Shown here: piece after piece, positions 26,375 to 34,927 of the stretch
Numbering within the stretch: position 1 is the stretch's first letter
Layout: each line of letters opens with the position of its first letter
Source: Desertivirga brevis
GTDB taxonomy: Bacteria > Bacteroidota > Bacteroidia > Sphingobacteriales > Sphingobacteriaceae
Reading direction: 5' to 3'
NCBI RefSeq assembly: GCF_017355835.1
Contig: NZ_JAFEWF010000001.1
Span: 1,674,001-1,738,000, forward strand
DNA: 64,000 nucleotides
The notes under the pieces: generated by a model
Told to the model about the DNA's origin: nothing
Seen by the model: the letters and a program-made list of their open reading frames with translations, nothing else
The model's database searches: none
Program-made: the position numbers and the translations under genes

Positions 26375-27937
26375 TTAAATTCCACCATTTACCCAGTACT
26401 CTGTCAGGGTTATATAAGGGTTATTCCTTATAGCATTACCTGAAATAGGCCAGGTCCATCCTCCTCTTAAAAATTGATCGAGAGTGAGAGGATTAGAAGT
26501 CCAGGCAGAACTTACAATTCTACGGGTACGTATCAGGTCAAAGTAATGATGCCCTTCCCCGATCAGCTCCCGGGAGCGCTCCATAAAAATGAAGTCTTTT
26601 AAGGCTTGGCCTGAACCCTCGAAGCCATGAGCTTGCGCTCTTGTCCTTACCCTGTTCAAAACTGTACGAGCATTTACGTCATCGCCAAGTTCCGCTAAGG
26701 CTTCAGCGTACATCAGTAGCGATTCTCCGTATCTGAAGATCATAAAACTGTTGTCGGGATTAGCAGTACCCTGGCCTCCCTGATTGACATTAACCCCTCC
26801 TAGTTTTGCGAAATTGAAAAAGCCGTTGTTGGCATAAATTTCAGTGAACCAAGCTTCCTTCCTGCGATCAGCCACATCCTGAGGGAAAATTTTGTTCATA
26901 TAAGTCGCTTTGTAGTAGGCAGAGCTGCGTTCCCACTCGAAAAAAGGAGTTTTATACGGGTAATGGAGGAACATGTGAGCAACCGCTGCCTTTTCATTAG
27001 TAGACACACCGTAGTTTACAGTTTGAAAAAATTCAAATAGACTTTCATCAGATCGGCCTCCAGCAACAAGGTGCCATTGGTCTATGGGTAATAAACGGTG
27101 CGGATGTACACCTTCATTGTCAACCAATTCTTTTCCCAAATTTACCGTCGCCTGGTAATAATCCCTTGCACGCTCTCTGTCAAAGCCTGCATTCCACATA
27201 TTCATGTTCATTAATAAAGCAATAGCACTCCCTCTTGTAGCACGAACTCCTTTCAATGCCGGGTCGCCGTAAGACCACAACATTCCATCCTTCTTACTAT
27301 TAAGGTCTGCGATACAGTTATTTAAGACCGTAACCATTGACTCCCGGGGAAGTGGTTCTATGTGAAAAGCATCACCGTAATAAGGAACATCCCCATAAAG
27401 CCTAACCATTTCGAAATAGGAGAAACAACGGGCAAAAGCAGCTTCTCCAATATAGTGCTTCTTCATTTCCTCGCTAACTCCGGGAATTCCTTCGTTTAGT
27501 TTTTCAATCACAATACTAGCACCTTGTATTACCTCATAAAAGGTTCTCCAATCAGTAATACTTCCAAAATTGTAATTGTAATTATCGCGAGCCCAAGGCC
27601 TTCCGCCATCTAAAACATCTATTAGCTTATTTTTAGCCAGGGCATCTATGTAAGCTATGGATTCAGGGGTCCTGGAGGAATTGCCTCTTACTGTCGGGTC
27701 TGAAGCAACTTCACCTGCCCGATATTCGCCGGTAGCTCCAATAAATTGTGTTTCGGTTATTTTACCGAAGAGCTTTCGAGAAAGATCGTTAATAGCCGCC
27801 TCAACATCTTGTGGGGAGGTATAAAAGTTATTCCCCGTAAGCTTATCTATGGGCTTTACATCCAAAAACTTCTTACAGCCGCTTAAGCTTACACAAGCAA
27901 AAGCTGCAATTATTATAGAGGTTATAATCTTGTTCAT
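26375..27937 (-). CDS. SusD/RagB-family glycan-binding lipoprotein (pair 1)
   Basis: A 520-residue outer-membrane lipoprotein (lipobox SLSGC, then KKFLDVKPIDKLTGNNFY, the typical SusD start). TPR-like helices follow (EAAFARCFSYFEMVRLYGDVP, KGVRATRGSAIALLMNMNMW), and the C-terminal half carries the RagB/SusD signature (RYGESLLMYAEALAELGDD, LNRVRTRAQAHGFEG, FIMERSRELIGEGHHYFDLI). It captures oligosaccharides and acts as the lid of the SusC1 transporter encoded 9 nt upstream. Length is normal for the family. Confidence 0.96.
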   Translation of the reverse strand: MNKIITSIIIAAFACVSLSGCKKFLDVKPIDKLTGNNFYTSPQDVEAAINDLSRKLFGKITETQFIGATGEYRAGEVASDPTVRGNSSRTPESIAYIDALAKNKLIDVLDGGRPWARDNYNYNFGSITDWRTFYEVIQGASIVIEKLNEGIPGVSEEMKKHYIGEAAFARCFSYFEMVRLYGDVPYYGDAFHIEPLPRESMVTVLNNCIADLNSKKDGMLWSYGDPALKGVRATRGSAIALLMNMNMWNAGFDRERARDYYQATVNLGKELVDNEGVHPHRLLPIDQWHLVAGGRSDESLFEFFQTVNYGVSTNEKAAVAHMFLHYPYKTPFFEWERSSAYYKATYMNKIFPQDVADRRKEAWFTEIYANNGFFNFAKLGGVNVNQGGQGTANPDNSFMIFRYGESLLMYAEALAELGDDVNARTVLNRVRTRAQAHGFEGSGQALKDFIFMERSRELIGEGHHYFDLIRTRRIVSSAWTSNPLTLDQFLRGGWTWPISGNAIRNNPYITLTEYWVNGGI

Positions 27938-27946
27938 AGTTAGTTT

Positions 27947-30900
27947 TTATTTTCCAGAGTTAAGCTCCATGTTTAAACCAATACTATACGTCCGCGGAAC
28001 AGGATATCCGTCAGAATTATCACGTCCCAGACTGTTCACATTCTCCGGATTTGGCCCACTGTATCTTGAGAAAGTGGTAAGATTATTGGCTGTGAAATGG
28101 AGTCTCAAATTATACAAGCCGATTTTCCTGATCGCTTCCTTATTGAAGGAGTACGACAGCGTAAGATTATTTATCTTGAAATAAGAGCCTTCTTCTGCCC
28201 ATAAAGTCTGATCTTTTCTAAAAGGCAGGATGGCATCATACCGGGCATAATCGTATGGGTTCGGATATTTAGCCTGGTCTCCGGCTTGAGTCCAAATATT
28301 CAGGTTTTGCAAAGGCACCACAGAAGTAAGTGCAAAGGGATCTCTCATAATAGCGAGCCGGTCTGATAGAGAATTATTCAGAATAGTACGCTTTGCTGTG
28401 TAAGAAGCATAAACGTTTAAACCCCAATTTTTATAAGTGATATTCGTTGAAAGACCTCCTGTAAAAAGCGGCTGAGAGTTTCCGGAAATTTCGTAGTCAG
28501 CTCCATCCAGTACAAAGTCGCCATTCACATCTTTAAGATTTGGATCCCCAGCTTCGAAAAACCTGCCATTAGTTCTATATTTCAACCCCGTTACTGGATC
28601 TACAGGGACATCCGCATCTGTTGCATAGGTTCCCTGATTGACCCTTAAATAATTTGAAAGGGTATTTCTTCCAACCCGGTATACCAGGTGCTGTAGAAAC
28701 CTCTGGTCGTCATCAAACTTGATGAACTGTCCGTATTGCTCCAAAGGCAGTTTCGTGAGGACATCCCGGTTTAATGCGCCATTTGCAGAGAGGGACAGGT
28801 TCCAGTTTTTCCCTGGTTTGAAGGGGCGTACCGTTACCGCTAGCTCGTACCCGTAGTTGGCAATAGCAGCATCATTACTTACTACTTTATTAAAGCCAGT
28901 AATATTTGCTAATGGACGGTCGATCAGCATATTCTCCACTTGCTTGAAATAAGTATCAAAGTTGACTTCAAACCGGCTATTGAAAAGAGAGGCATCAAAA
29001 CCCAAGTTATACTGTACAGTAGTGGTTGGCTTTAAACGAGGATTCGGAATCTGGTCATAATCTACTCCGATAGATGGATTATTATTATAGCTTCCATTTA
29101 CATTATATAGTCCATAGATGCTTTGTAAATTACCATTTGGACTAATATTCTTACCCCAGCTCATTCTCAGTCCGGCATTGTCAAGCCACTTGAGATCCTG
29201 CATCCACTCTTCTTTAGAGAAATTCCAGCGAAGGCCAAGTGATGGGTTCTTGGAGTAAGGATTTTCCATCCCACTAAGAGAAGTTCCATCGAGCCTGTAA
29301 GAAAGGTCTACGATATATTTCTTTTTATAATTGTATGAAAAGGCTCCTGCAAATGATGCAATCCGCTCATCCCTGTAATTATCCAGCACACCACCGCCAC
29401 GGGAGAAGTAGGAATCGTAACCTACCGGGCCTTGCAACTGATCATTTGCTGTTTTCTCTTGCCGGATAACATTGGCCTGCCTTGCTTTCTTATAGATTTC
29501 GTTAAAACCATTAATAAATATCTCATGGGAGCCGAAATTTTTAGCATATGAAAGGTTATTCCGGTTATAAAGCGTATAATTTCTTCCGGTAAAACCGTAA
29601 ACACTTGCAAACTGATTATTCGCCGCCGCCGGGCGGAAGGAATCTTCTGTGTCAGATGTGTAATCATAACTTACGTTAGATGACAAGGCGAGGCCTGGAA
29701 CAAATTCATAACGACCTTCAACGTTTGCCCTTAGGTTCCGCGAGTTGTTATTGTTTGTTGTCCTTAAAGCTGAAACAACACTTGAAGTTGCTTGGTAAAA
29801 TGATGGAGGGGGCAAAAGAGAGGATGCCTGTCCGTTTGCCGCAACACCCTTTTGTAGTAATCCTACTCCGTCTCCCTTGCTTTGTTCGCCCACTGCACCA
29901 AAAAGAGCACCAAAAAACCGGAACCTGTTGTTCGGCTTGTACTCCATGTTCATGTTCACGCTATACCTGTCAAAACCCGTATTCTTGATCACTCCCTTTT
30001 CGGTATAATAGCCCAAATTGGTTTTATAGTTGAACGTTTGATTTCCGCCGTCAATAGCTATATTATGAGTCTGATTAAATGTCGTTTGGTAGAATACCGA
30101 CTGCCAGTCGACTGAATTATTGAAATAGGCATTTAAGCTGTCTGAAATGAAAGGAGTGTAACCCAAACGGTTCAAATCGGCTTCCGACAACTTGTTCTTC
30201 AATATTTGCTGGATCTTTAACTGGCGTTCTGCATTTCCACCTATTGTCTCCCTAAGCTTCGGTGGAGAATTAATAAATGACTGAGTTGAGTACCGGACAC
30301 GTGGCACCACTGAGTTTCCACGCTTTGTAGTGATGATGATCACACCATAGGCCCCTCGTGATCCATACAGAGAAGTTGCCTGAGCATCCTTAAGGATTTC
30401 GATACTCTGAATATCCTCAGGCGGGATTAAGGAGGTAGGACTAATACCAGGCCCCTGCGTTTGAAAGCCAAATTCGGACGCTTTATCTGCGTCTAAAGGC
30501 ACCCCGTCGATAATGTAAAGTGGCGATTGCTGTTGTAGATAGGAGTCACTTCCCGAGCCTGTTACAGACAAGCTCGAAAGTCCGCGAATTTGAATGGACC
30601 CACGGAAGCCCGGTGCACCTGTATTAACCTGAATATTTAAACCCGCTACTTTACCTTGCAAAAGCTGTTCAACATTCGACACAGGAACGTCCTGTATCGC
30701 TTTTTCACCGATAGTGGTAGAAGCTCCCGTAGTGATCTCCTTGGAGCGCTTTTGGTATCCCCGGATCACAACTTCCTGAAGGCTTCTTTTATCGCTCTCC
30801 ATGTACACGCTCACCGTGGTTTGATTAGGTTTTAATTTTATTCGCTGAGTAACAAAGCCGACGTAGGAAAATACGAGCGTCGCGTCAGGAGCTACATTAA

Positions 30901-31096
30901 TGGTAAATGTTCCGTTAATACTTGTATTCCCAATTGTTTTTGGTGGCGTCCCTGTTGCAATGGTTACTCCTGGAAGTATTCCCCGTCCCTCCTTTTCAAC
31001 AACAGTACCTGTAACCCTGACTACACTCTGAGCAAAGATGCTGAAACATCCCAAACAGGCTATCAGGGTGATTATATAAGGAAAAGTTCTTTTCAT
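27947..31096 (-). CDS. SusC/RagA-family TonB-dependent outer-membrane transporter (pair 1)
   Basis: A 1049-residue protein when started at the ATG at 31096 (MKRTFPYIITLIA); a TTG start at 31129 would overlap the DUF5007 gene and put extra residues before the signal peptide. The signal peptide ends CFSIFAQ. A CarboxypepD_reg-like domain follows (about 22-105: VRVTGTVVEKEGRGILPGV), then the plug with SVYMESDKRSLQEVVIRGY, VAGLNIQVNTGAPGFRGS, PLYIIDGVPLD and SIEILKDAQATSLYGSRGA, and a long beta-barrel ending in a C-terminal beta-strand. It imports large oligosaccharides using TonB energy, together with SusD1. It has every part expected of a canonical SusC. Confidence 0.96.
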   Translation of the reverse strand: MKRTFPYIITLIACLGCFSIFAQSVVRVTGTVVEKEGRGILPGVTIATGTPPKTIGNTSINGTFTINVAPDATLVFSYVGFVTQRIKLKPNQTTVSVYMESDKRSLQEVVIRGYQKRSKEITTGASTTIGEKAIQDVPVSNVEQLLQGKVAGLNIQVNTGAPGFRGSIQIRGLSSLSVTGSGSDSYLQQQSPLYIIDGVPLDADKASEFGFQTQGPGISPTSLIPPEDIQSIEILKDAQATSLYGSRGAYGVIIITTKRGNSVVPRVRYSTQSFINSPPKLRETIGGNAERQLKIQQILKNKLSEADLNRLGYTPFISDSLNAYFNNSVDWQSVFYQTTFNQTHNIAIDGGNQTFNYKTNLGYYTEKGVIKNTGFDRYSVNMNMEYKPNNRFRFFGALFGAVGEQSKGDGVGLLQKGVAANGQASSLLPPPSFYQATSSVVSALRTTNNNNSRNLRANVEGRYEFVPGLALSSNVSYDYTSDTEDSFRPAAANNQFASVYGFTGRNYTLYNRNNLSYAKNFGSHEIFINGFNEIYKKARQANVIRQEKTANDQLQGPVGYDSYFSRGGGVLDNYRDERIASFAGAFSYNYKKKYIVDLSYRLDGTSLSGMENPYSKNPSLGLRWNFSKEEWMQDLKWLDNAGLRMSWGKNISPNGNLQSIYGLYNVNGSYNNNPSIGVDYDQIPNPRLKPTTTVQYNLGFDASLFNSRFEVNFDTYFKQVENMLIDRPLANITGFNKVVSNDAAIANYGYELAVTVRPFKPGKNWNLSLSANGALNRDVLTKLPLEQYGQFIKFDDDQRFLQHLVYRVGRNTLSNYLRVNQGTYATDADVPVDPVTGLKYRTNGRFFEAGDPNLKDVNGDFVLDGADYEISGNSQPLFTGGLSTNITYKNWGLNVYASYTAKRTILNNSLSDRLAIMRDPFALTSVVPLQNLNIWTQAGDQAKYPNPYDYARYDAILPFRKDQTLWAEEGSYFKINNLTLSYSFNKEAIRKIGLYNLRLHFTANNLTTFSRYSGPNPENVNSLGRDNSDGYPVPRTYSIGLNMELNSGK

Positions 31097-31115
31097 GATA
31101 TTCAATTTTGCATCA

Positions 31116-32207
31116 TTAATCGTCTTCAAACTTTGGATCGTCAGTCAGGAATTGAAATACAATTTCCCAATCACCTTCACGGAAAATCGAAAAGTTCAAC
31201 CCTATGGTCGCCGTACTTCTTGTTCCTCCGAATACTAATCTGGAATATTGTAACTCAACTCGGGCTGTATTACCATCTGAATAGTTAGTTCTTCTTGCTG
31301 TTAAAGGAATAGGATAGGCTACATCATATTGCACATATTCGTTGGTCTTCACCATATTAAAAGCATGCAGCATGGTTGTCCACTTGGTCTCATTAAACTT
31401 TGCTGGATTAATGGCAACGCCACTTTTGTCAATTGCCTTGATTCTAAGGTTGTGACCGTTACCACCTGTAAATGGTCGAATGAACACGACAACATCCTTT
31501 ACATCATCATTACTTACAAGGTCTCTATTGGTGTTCTTTCCAACTACCCTGGAAAGACCCGGTCTTATATAATCCCTCCTGAAGGGATTGTTTTTAAACT
31601 TCGGATCAGGAGCAACACCGCCGGTGAAATCATTCCGATCATTAGAGGGAAAGTACGGCCGTTCTATAAAAGGCCTTATTTGAAAATCTTTCAGAATTAC
31701 AGAACCTCCGGTATTAGTAACCTTAACATCAAAATAACGGGTATTTTGAGGCAGGTTGCTGCTATCTGCCGCTCTTGGAGTAATAAGTTCATTATTAGAG
31801 GAAGCCCAAAGAATAAACTCTCCAGATTCTCTTACCTCAAATAACGGGCGCTCCTCGAGCTTCCTTTTCGACTGAATTTCCTGGAGGCTTTTCTCATCTC
31901 CGGTATATTCTTCCGTCCATACCCAGACCGGCCTGGTTTGGAACAGATCTGTAACTGGTCGTCCATCTCCCCATCTGGCATTAATAATCTCAAACTTCAT
32001 TGGCCAGGTGGAATTATCGGTATTTAATCCTTGCCGGGTTATTGAGGTACGCCCAAGAATTGGTTCTAGAATCTTGTTGCTGTAATTAAGGTTCGGACTT
32101 AAGTAGTCCTTTTCTTCCGGAAGATCAAAGACCTTTTCGCAGCTGCTTAGGAGTACAATCATTCCAAAGAAGGCAATAAGTCGGTTTATCGTTGCTATTA
32201 TAGACAT
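31116..32207 (-). CDS. DUF5007-type surface lipoprotein
   Basis: A 363-residue lipoprotein (lipobox LLSSC, then EKVFDLPEEKDYLSPN). It is largely beta: ILEPILGRTSITRQGLNTDN, WPMKFEIINARWGDGRPVTD, a central YFDVKVTNTGGSVILKDFQI and a late RVELQYSRLVFGGTRSTATI. This matches DUF5007 proteins that occur next to SusC/D and FAS1 genes in Bacteroidota PULs. No enzymatic motif is visible and the function is unknown; a surface-binding role is inferred from location. It closes the first (SusC2) half of the operon, 29 nt after the FAS1-F5/8 gene and 19 nt before SusC1. Confidence 0.78.
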   Translation of the reverse strand: MSIIATINRLIAFFGMIVLLSSCEKVFDLPEEKDYLSPNLNYSNKILEPILGRTSITRQGLNTDNSTWPMKFEIINARWGDGRPVTDLFQTRPVWVWTEEYTGDEKSLQEIQSKRKLEERPLFEVRESGEFILWASSNNELITPRAADSSNLPQNTRYFDVKVTNTGGSVILKDFQIRPFIERPYFPSNDRNDFTGGVAPDPKFKNNPFRRDYIRPGLSRVVGKNTNRDLVSNDDVKDVVVFIRPFTGGNGHNLRIKAIDKSGVAINPAKFNETKWTTMLHAFNMVKTNEYVQYDVAYPIPLTARRTNYSDGNTARVELQYSRLVFGGTRSTATIGLNFSIFREGDWEIVFQFLTDDPKFEDD

Positions 32208-32236
32208 TGATTAGTTTTTTAAATAAATCCCCTATT

Positions 32237-33361
32237 TTATTTAGAAGGTTCGTTTATTGACCATTCTGCAAGCTGGAAGGCAGAACCACCGAACCTCATT
32301 GAGTTGAAGGTTATGCGGTAATAACGATATGGTGTTCTATTATTAAAATAGAAAACACGTTCCATAAACCGCTCCCTGAACACTTCCTCATTACGGGTAT
32401 CGAGAGTAGTCCAAACTCTATTATCATTAGATCCATCCAATGACCAGGAAGCTGGGTCCCTGTCTTCAGCATCATTTGCCGAAACAAGGGTATAGGAGCC
32501 GGCAATCACAGGACTGTTGAATTCGAACTTCAGCCATCCTCCCCTAAATGGATCTTCCAGAAACTTAGTGTTTCGGTCGCGATCAATAACCCTATTGTAT
32601 CCTTCAATATTATTAGGATTGCAGGCAGAACGGGCACAGCTTGAAACAGTGATCTTGCCTCCAACCTTTACAAACAAATTTGGGGGAGGTGGAACATAAG
32701 TGAACCTACTGACAAATTGCCGGAAACCAAAGATGTGGTCAGAAGATACTACGTGAACAATACCGTTCTTAGTTTTTATATTATTGGAAGTAGTAGTTGT
32801 AGACACCCAGTTTCTCACCAAAGCACTTCTATTCGTATTCTGGAAGACAATATTATCGGCGCCTCCGCTAATATACCCTGAGGATGAGCTCGTTCCAAGT
32901 CTGGCGTTCATTGGGTAATTATACTTTACCCCAAATAAATTTACTCCGTCCTGAAAATCAAGGAGCTCGGTAGTATAGTTCCCCTTGATGATATATTGCG
33001 ACATCATCGTGTCGAGATGGACTGCCTCCACAGAGCTGATGGCTAAAGGATTCAACTCCGACTTTTTTCGAAGGTTATTTAAATTGGTAAGAGCTACCTG
33101 AAAGCTTTGGTTCGGAACAGCAAACAAGGTTACCTTGTCGTTCTCCAAAATATTCTGATATCCCATACGGTCGATCACCTTAATCAGGGAATCAAATACG
33201 CCCGGCTTACTTTTCAGGTATTCATAGGTATTACCATTGAAGGTTTTATCTTCCACCCCAGCATTGTAGAAACCTGAGTCTTTACTACAGGAATAAACAC
33301 ATGCGAGCAGGGTAGCAAACGCAGGTATTAAAGTTCTTAAATACTTACTTTTCATTTCCAT
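32237..33361 (-). CDS. FAS1 plus F5/8-type lipoprotein
   Basis: I place the start at 33361 (MEMKSKYLRTLIP), giving 374 residues; the longer TTG start at 33382 overlaps SusD2. The lipobox region is VYSC followed by SKDSG. A FAS1 domain spans about 40-235 (YLKSKPGVFDSLIKVIDRMG, VTLFAVPNQSFQVAL, NGIVHVVSSDHIFGF). An F5/8-like module spans about 250-370 (VIDRDRNTKFLEDPF, LVSANDAEDRDPASWSLDGS, VWTTLDTRNEE, YYRITFNSMRFGGSAFQLAE). It is thus a two-module relative of both the FAS1 protein at 25605-26357 and the PKD-F5/8 protein at 19798-20670. A likely glycan-binding role at the cell surface is inferred. A Pro-rich linker (VPPPPN) joins the modules. Confidence 0.87.
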   Translation of the reverse strand: MEMKSKYLRTLIPAFATLLACVYSCSKDSGFYNAGVEDKTFNGNTYEYLKSKPGVFDSLIKVIDRMGYQNILENDKVTLFAVPNQSFQVALTNLNNLRKKSELNPLAISSVEAVHLDTMMSQYIIKGNYTTELLDFQDGVNLFGVKYNYPMNARLGTSSSSGYISGGADNIVFQNTNRSALVRNWVSTTTTSNNIKTKNGIVHVVSSDHIFGFRQFVSRFTYVPPPPNLFVKVGGKITVSSCARSACNPNNIEGYNRVIDRDRNTKFLEDPFRGGWLKFEFNSPVIAGSYTLVSANDAEDRDPASWSLDGSNDNRVWTTLDTRNEEVFRERFMERVFYFNNRTPYRYYRITFNSMRFGGSAFQLAEWSINEPSK

Positions 33362-33372
33362 TGCTTCAGTTC

Positions 33373-34878
33373 TTATTCCCAATATGGGTTTTGCGTTAAT
33401 AAATTATTCTGTTGCAACACTTTCCTTGAAACTGGCCAGTAAATTCCTCCAGACCTGATCAGGGTTGTAAATGCGGTGTTATTACCTTTAATTTTATTAT
33501 AGCGCACTATGTCATACCAGCGGTGTCCCTCTCCCATCAGCTCACGTTGACGTTCTTTAAAGATAGCATCAACCAGGTCGCCATTAATATTCTGATCATA
33601 TGCTTTCAGGCCTCTCAGTTGTCTGATAATATTCAGAACCTCTATCGCAACCCCCGTTTCCCCGAGTACAGCCAAAGCCTCTGCCCTAAGAAGTGCGATG
33701 TCCTCTAATCGTGTGAAAACGACCGGACTAGTGAAGTACCGGAAATTGGGGTCTGTTTGTCCTCCCTGAATTGCTTTAATTTTACTAAAAATGGGGTATC
33801 TGCCATTATAGTTGCTGAAGTATGCAGCGTTACGGGGATTTCCCAGCGTATCAAGGCTGAAGCGCTGGTCATCGGCCTCATTGAAAATATTCAATATTGA
33901 ATCCTTTACCATGTAGATATCCGGAACCTTTTTAGTTACTACCGGTTCAGCCAGAGTTAATTCTTCAATATGACCGGTGGTAGAACCGTCACCGTGACCG
34001 TAATCGGAGTTAAAACCCAGTAAATGGTTAAATCTTTTTGCATCAAAGAACCCATTTCCACGGGTTAGTTCGTCTGTAGGAACCCATGACATTGCACTTT
34101 TTCCATAGTTATCTATTACAAATTTGGAGTACTTTGAAACATCTGCGTAATTACCCTGCCAGGCAGCAACGTGAGCCAGGATCGCATAAGCTGAAGTTTT
34201 TCTTGCCAGAGCACCTTCCCAACGTACGCGATCTTCATTGTAATAATTGCCCTGCTGCTGCGGGTCATTGTCGCTATAGATAAAGGGAAGATCGGCTGCG
34301 GCAGCTAGAAGCTCTTTTTCTACCCAGGCCATTACCTTGTCTTTGCTTTCCCGCGGCATCTTTTCAAAACTCCCGTCGTGTGAAGTGATGATAAAAGGCA
34401 CATCACCCCAGATCCTAACCATGTAGAAATACGCAAATGCTCTAAGGAACCGGGCCTGAGCAATATCAAGCTTCATATTACTTTCGGTATAGCGCAGGTC
34501 CTTCTCTTTTACTTCCGGAATCCGTTCAATAAATAGATTTGCAGAATTAATTGCCCTGTACCATCTTGTCCAGTTAGAAAGCTCTTCTACGACAGGAAAA
34601 GACGCATTTAAAGAATTTCTGATCACTGCGTTCAAGTCTTGACGAATTGGACTGGCAAAATCACCGGAACGTACGTCACCGTAGATCCAGTGAGCATTGT
34701 TATCTATGAGCGCTGCGCGGGTAAGTGCATAAACACCCATTAGCGCTCCGCGGGAATCCTCCAAGGAGTTCCACATATTTTCTTCTCCCACTGTCCTTAC
34801 TGAATCAACGTCGAGCAGCTTTTTACAGCCGGAAAGTACGGTAGCTAAGAGTAAGCATGATAGTATTATCTTTTTCAT
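33373..34878 (-). CDS. SusD/RagB-family lipoprotein (pair 2)
   Basis: A 501-residue lipoprotein (lipobox VLSGC, then KKLLDVDSVRTVGEENMW). Helical TPR parts (AQARFLRAFAYFYMVRIWGD) and the C-terminal RagB/SusD signature are clear (RLEDIALLRAEALAVLGETG, VLNIIRQLRGLKAYD, IFKERQRELMGEGHRWYDIV). It pairs with the atypical SusC2, 49 nt upstream. Its sequence is well separated from SusD1, so the two pairs are not a recent tandem duplication and may bind different glycans or different parts of one glycan. Confidence 0.95.
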   Translation of the reverse strand: MKKIILSCLLLATVLSGCKKLLDVDSVRTVGEENMWNSLEDSRGALMGVYALTRAALIDNNAHWIYGDVRSGDFASPIRQDLNAVIRNSLNASFPVVEELSNWTRWYRAINSANLFIERIPEVKEKDLRYTESNMKLDIAQARFLRAFAYFYMVRIWGDVPFIITSHDGSFEKMPRESKDKVMAWVEKELLAAAADLPFIYSDNDPQQQGNYYNEDRVRWEGALARKTSAYAILAHVAAWQGNYADVSKYSKFVIDNYGKSAMSWVPTDELTRGNGFFDAKRFNHLLGFNSDYGHGDGSTTGHIEELTLAEPVVTKKVPDIYMVKDSILNIFNEADDQRFSLDTLGNPRNAAYFSNYNGRYPIFSKIKAIQGGQTDPNFRYFTSPVVFTRLEDIALLRAEALAVLGETGVAIEVLNIIRQLRGLKAYDQNINGDLVDAIFKERQRELMGEGHRWYDIVRYNKIKGNNTAFTTLIRSGGIYWPVSRKVLQQNNLLTQNPYWE

Positions 34879-34927
34879 CTAGTTTCTTTTAATTCAGATA
34901 CTTAAACTATGTGGTGTTAATTTGAAG

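Noticed and set aside
31329..31844. 171-codon plus-strand open frame
   Set aside because: It lies wholly antisense to the DUF5007 gene, and its translation lacks protein-like composition.
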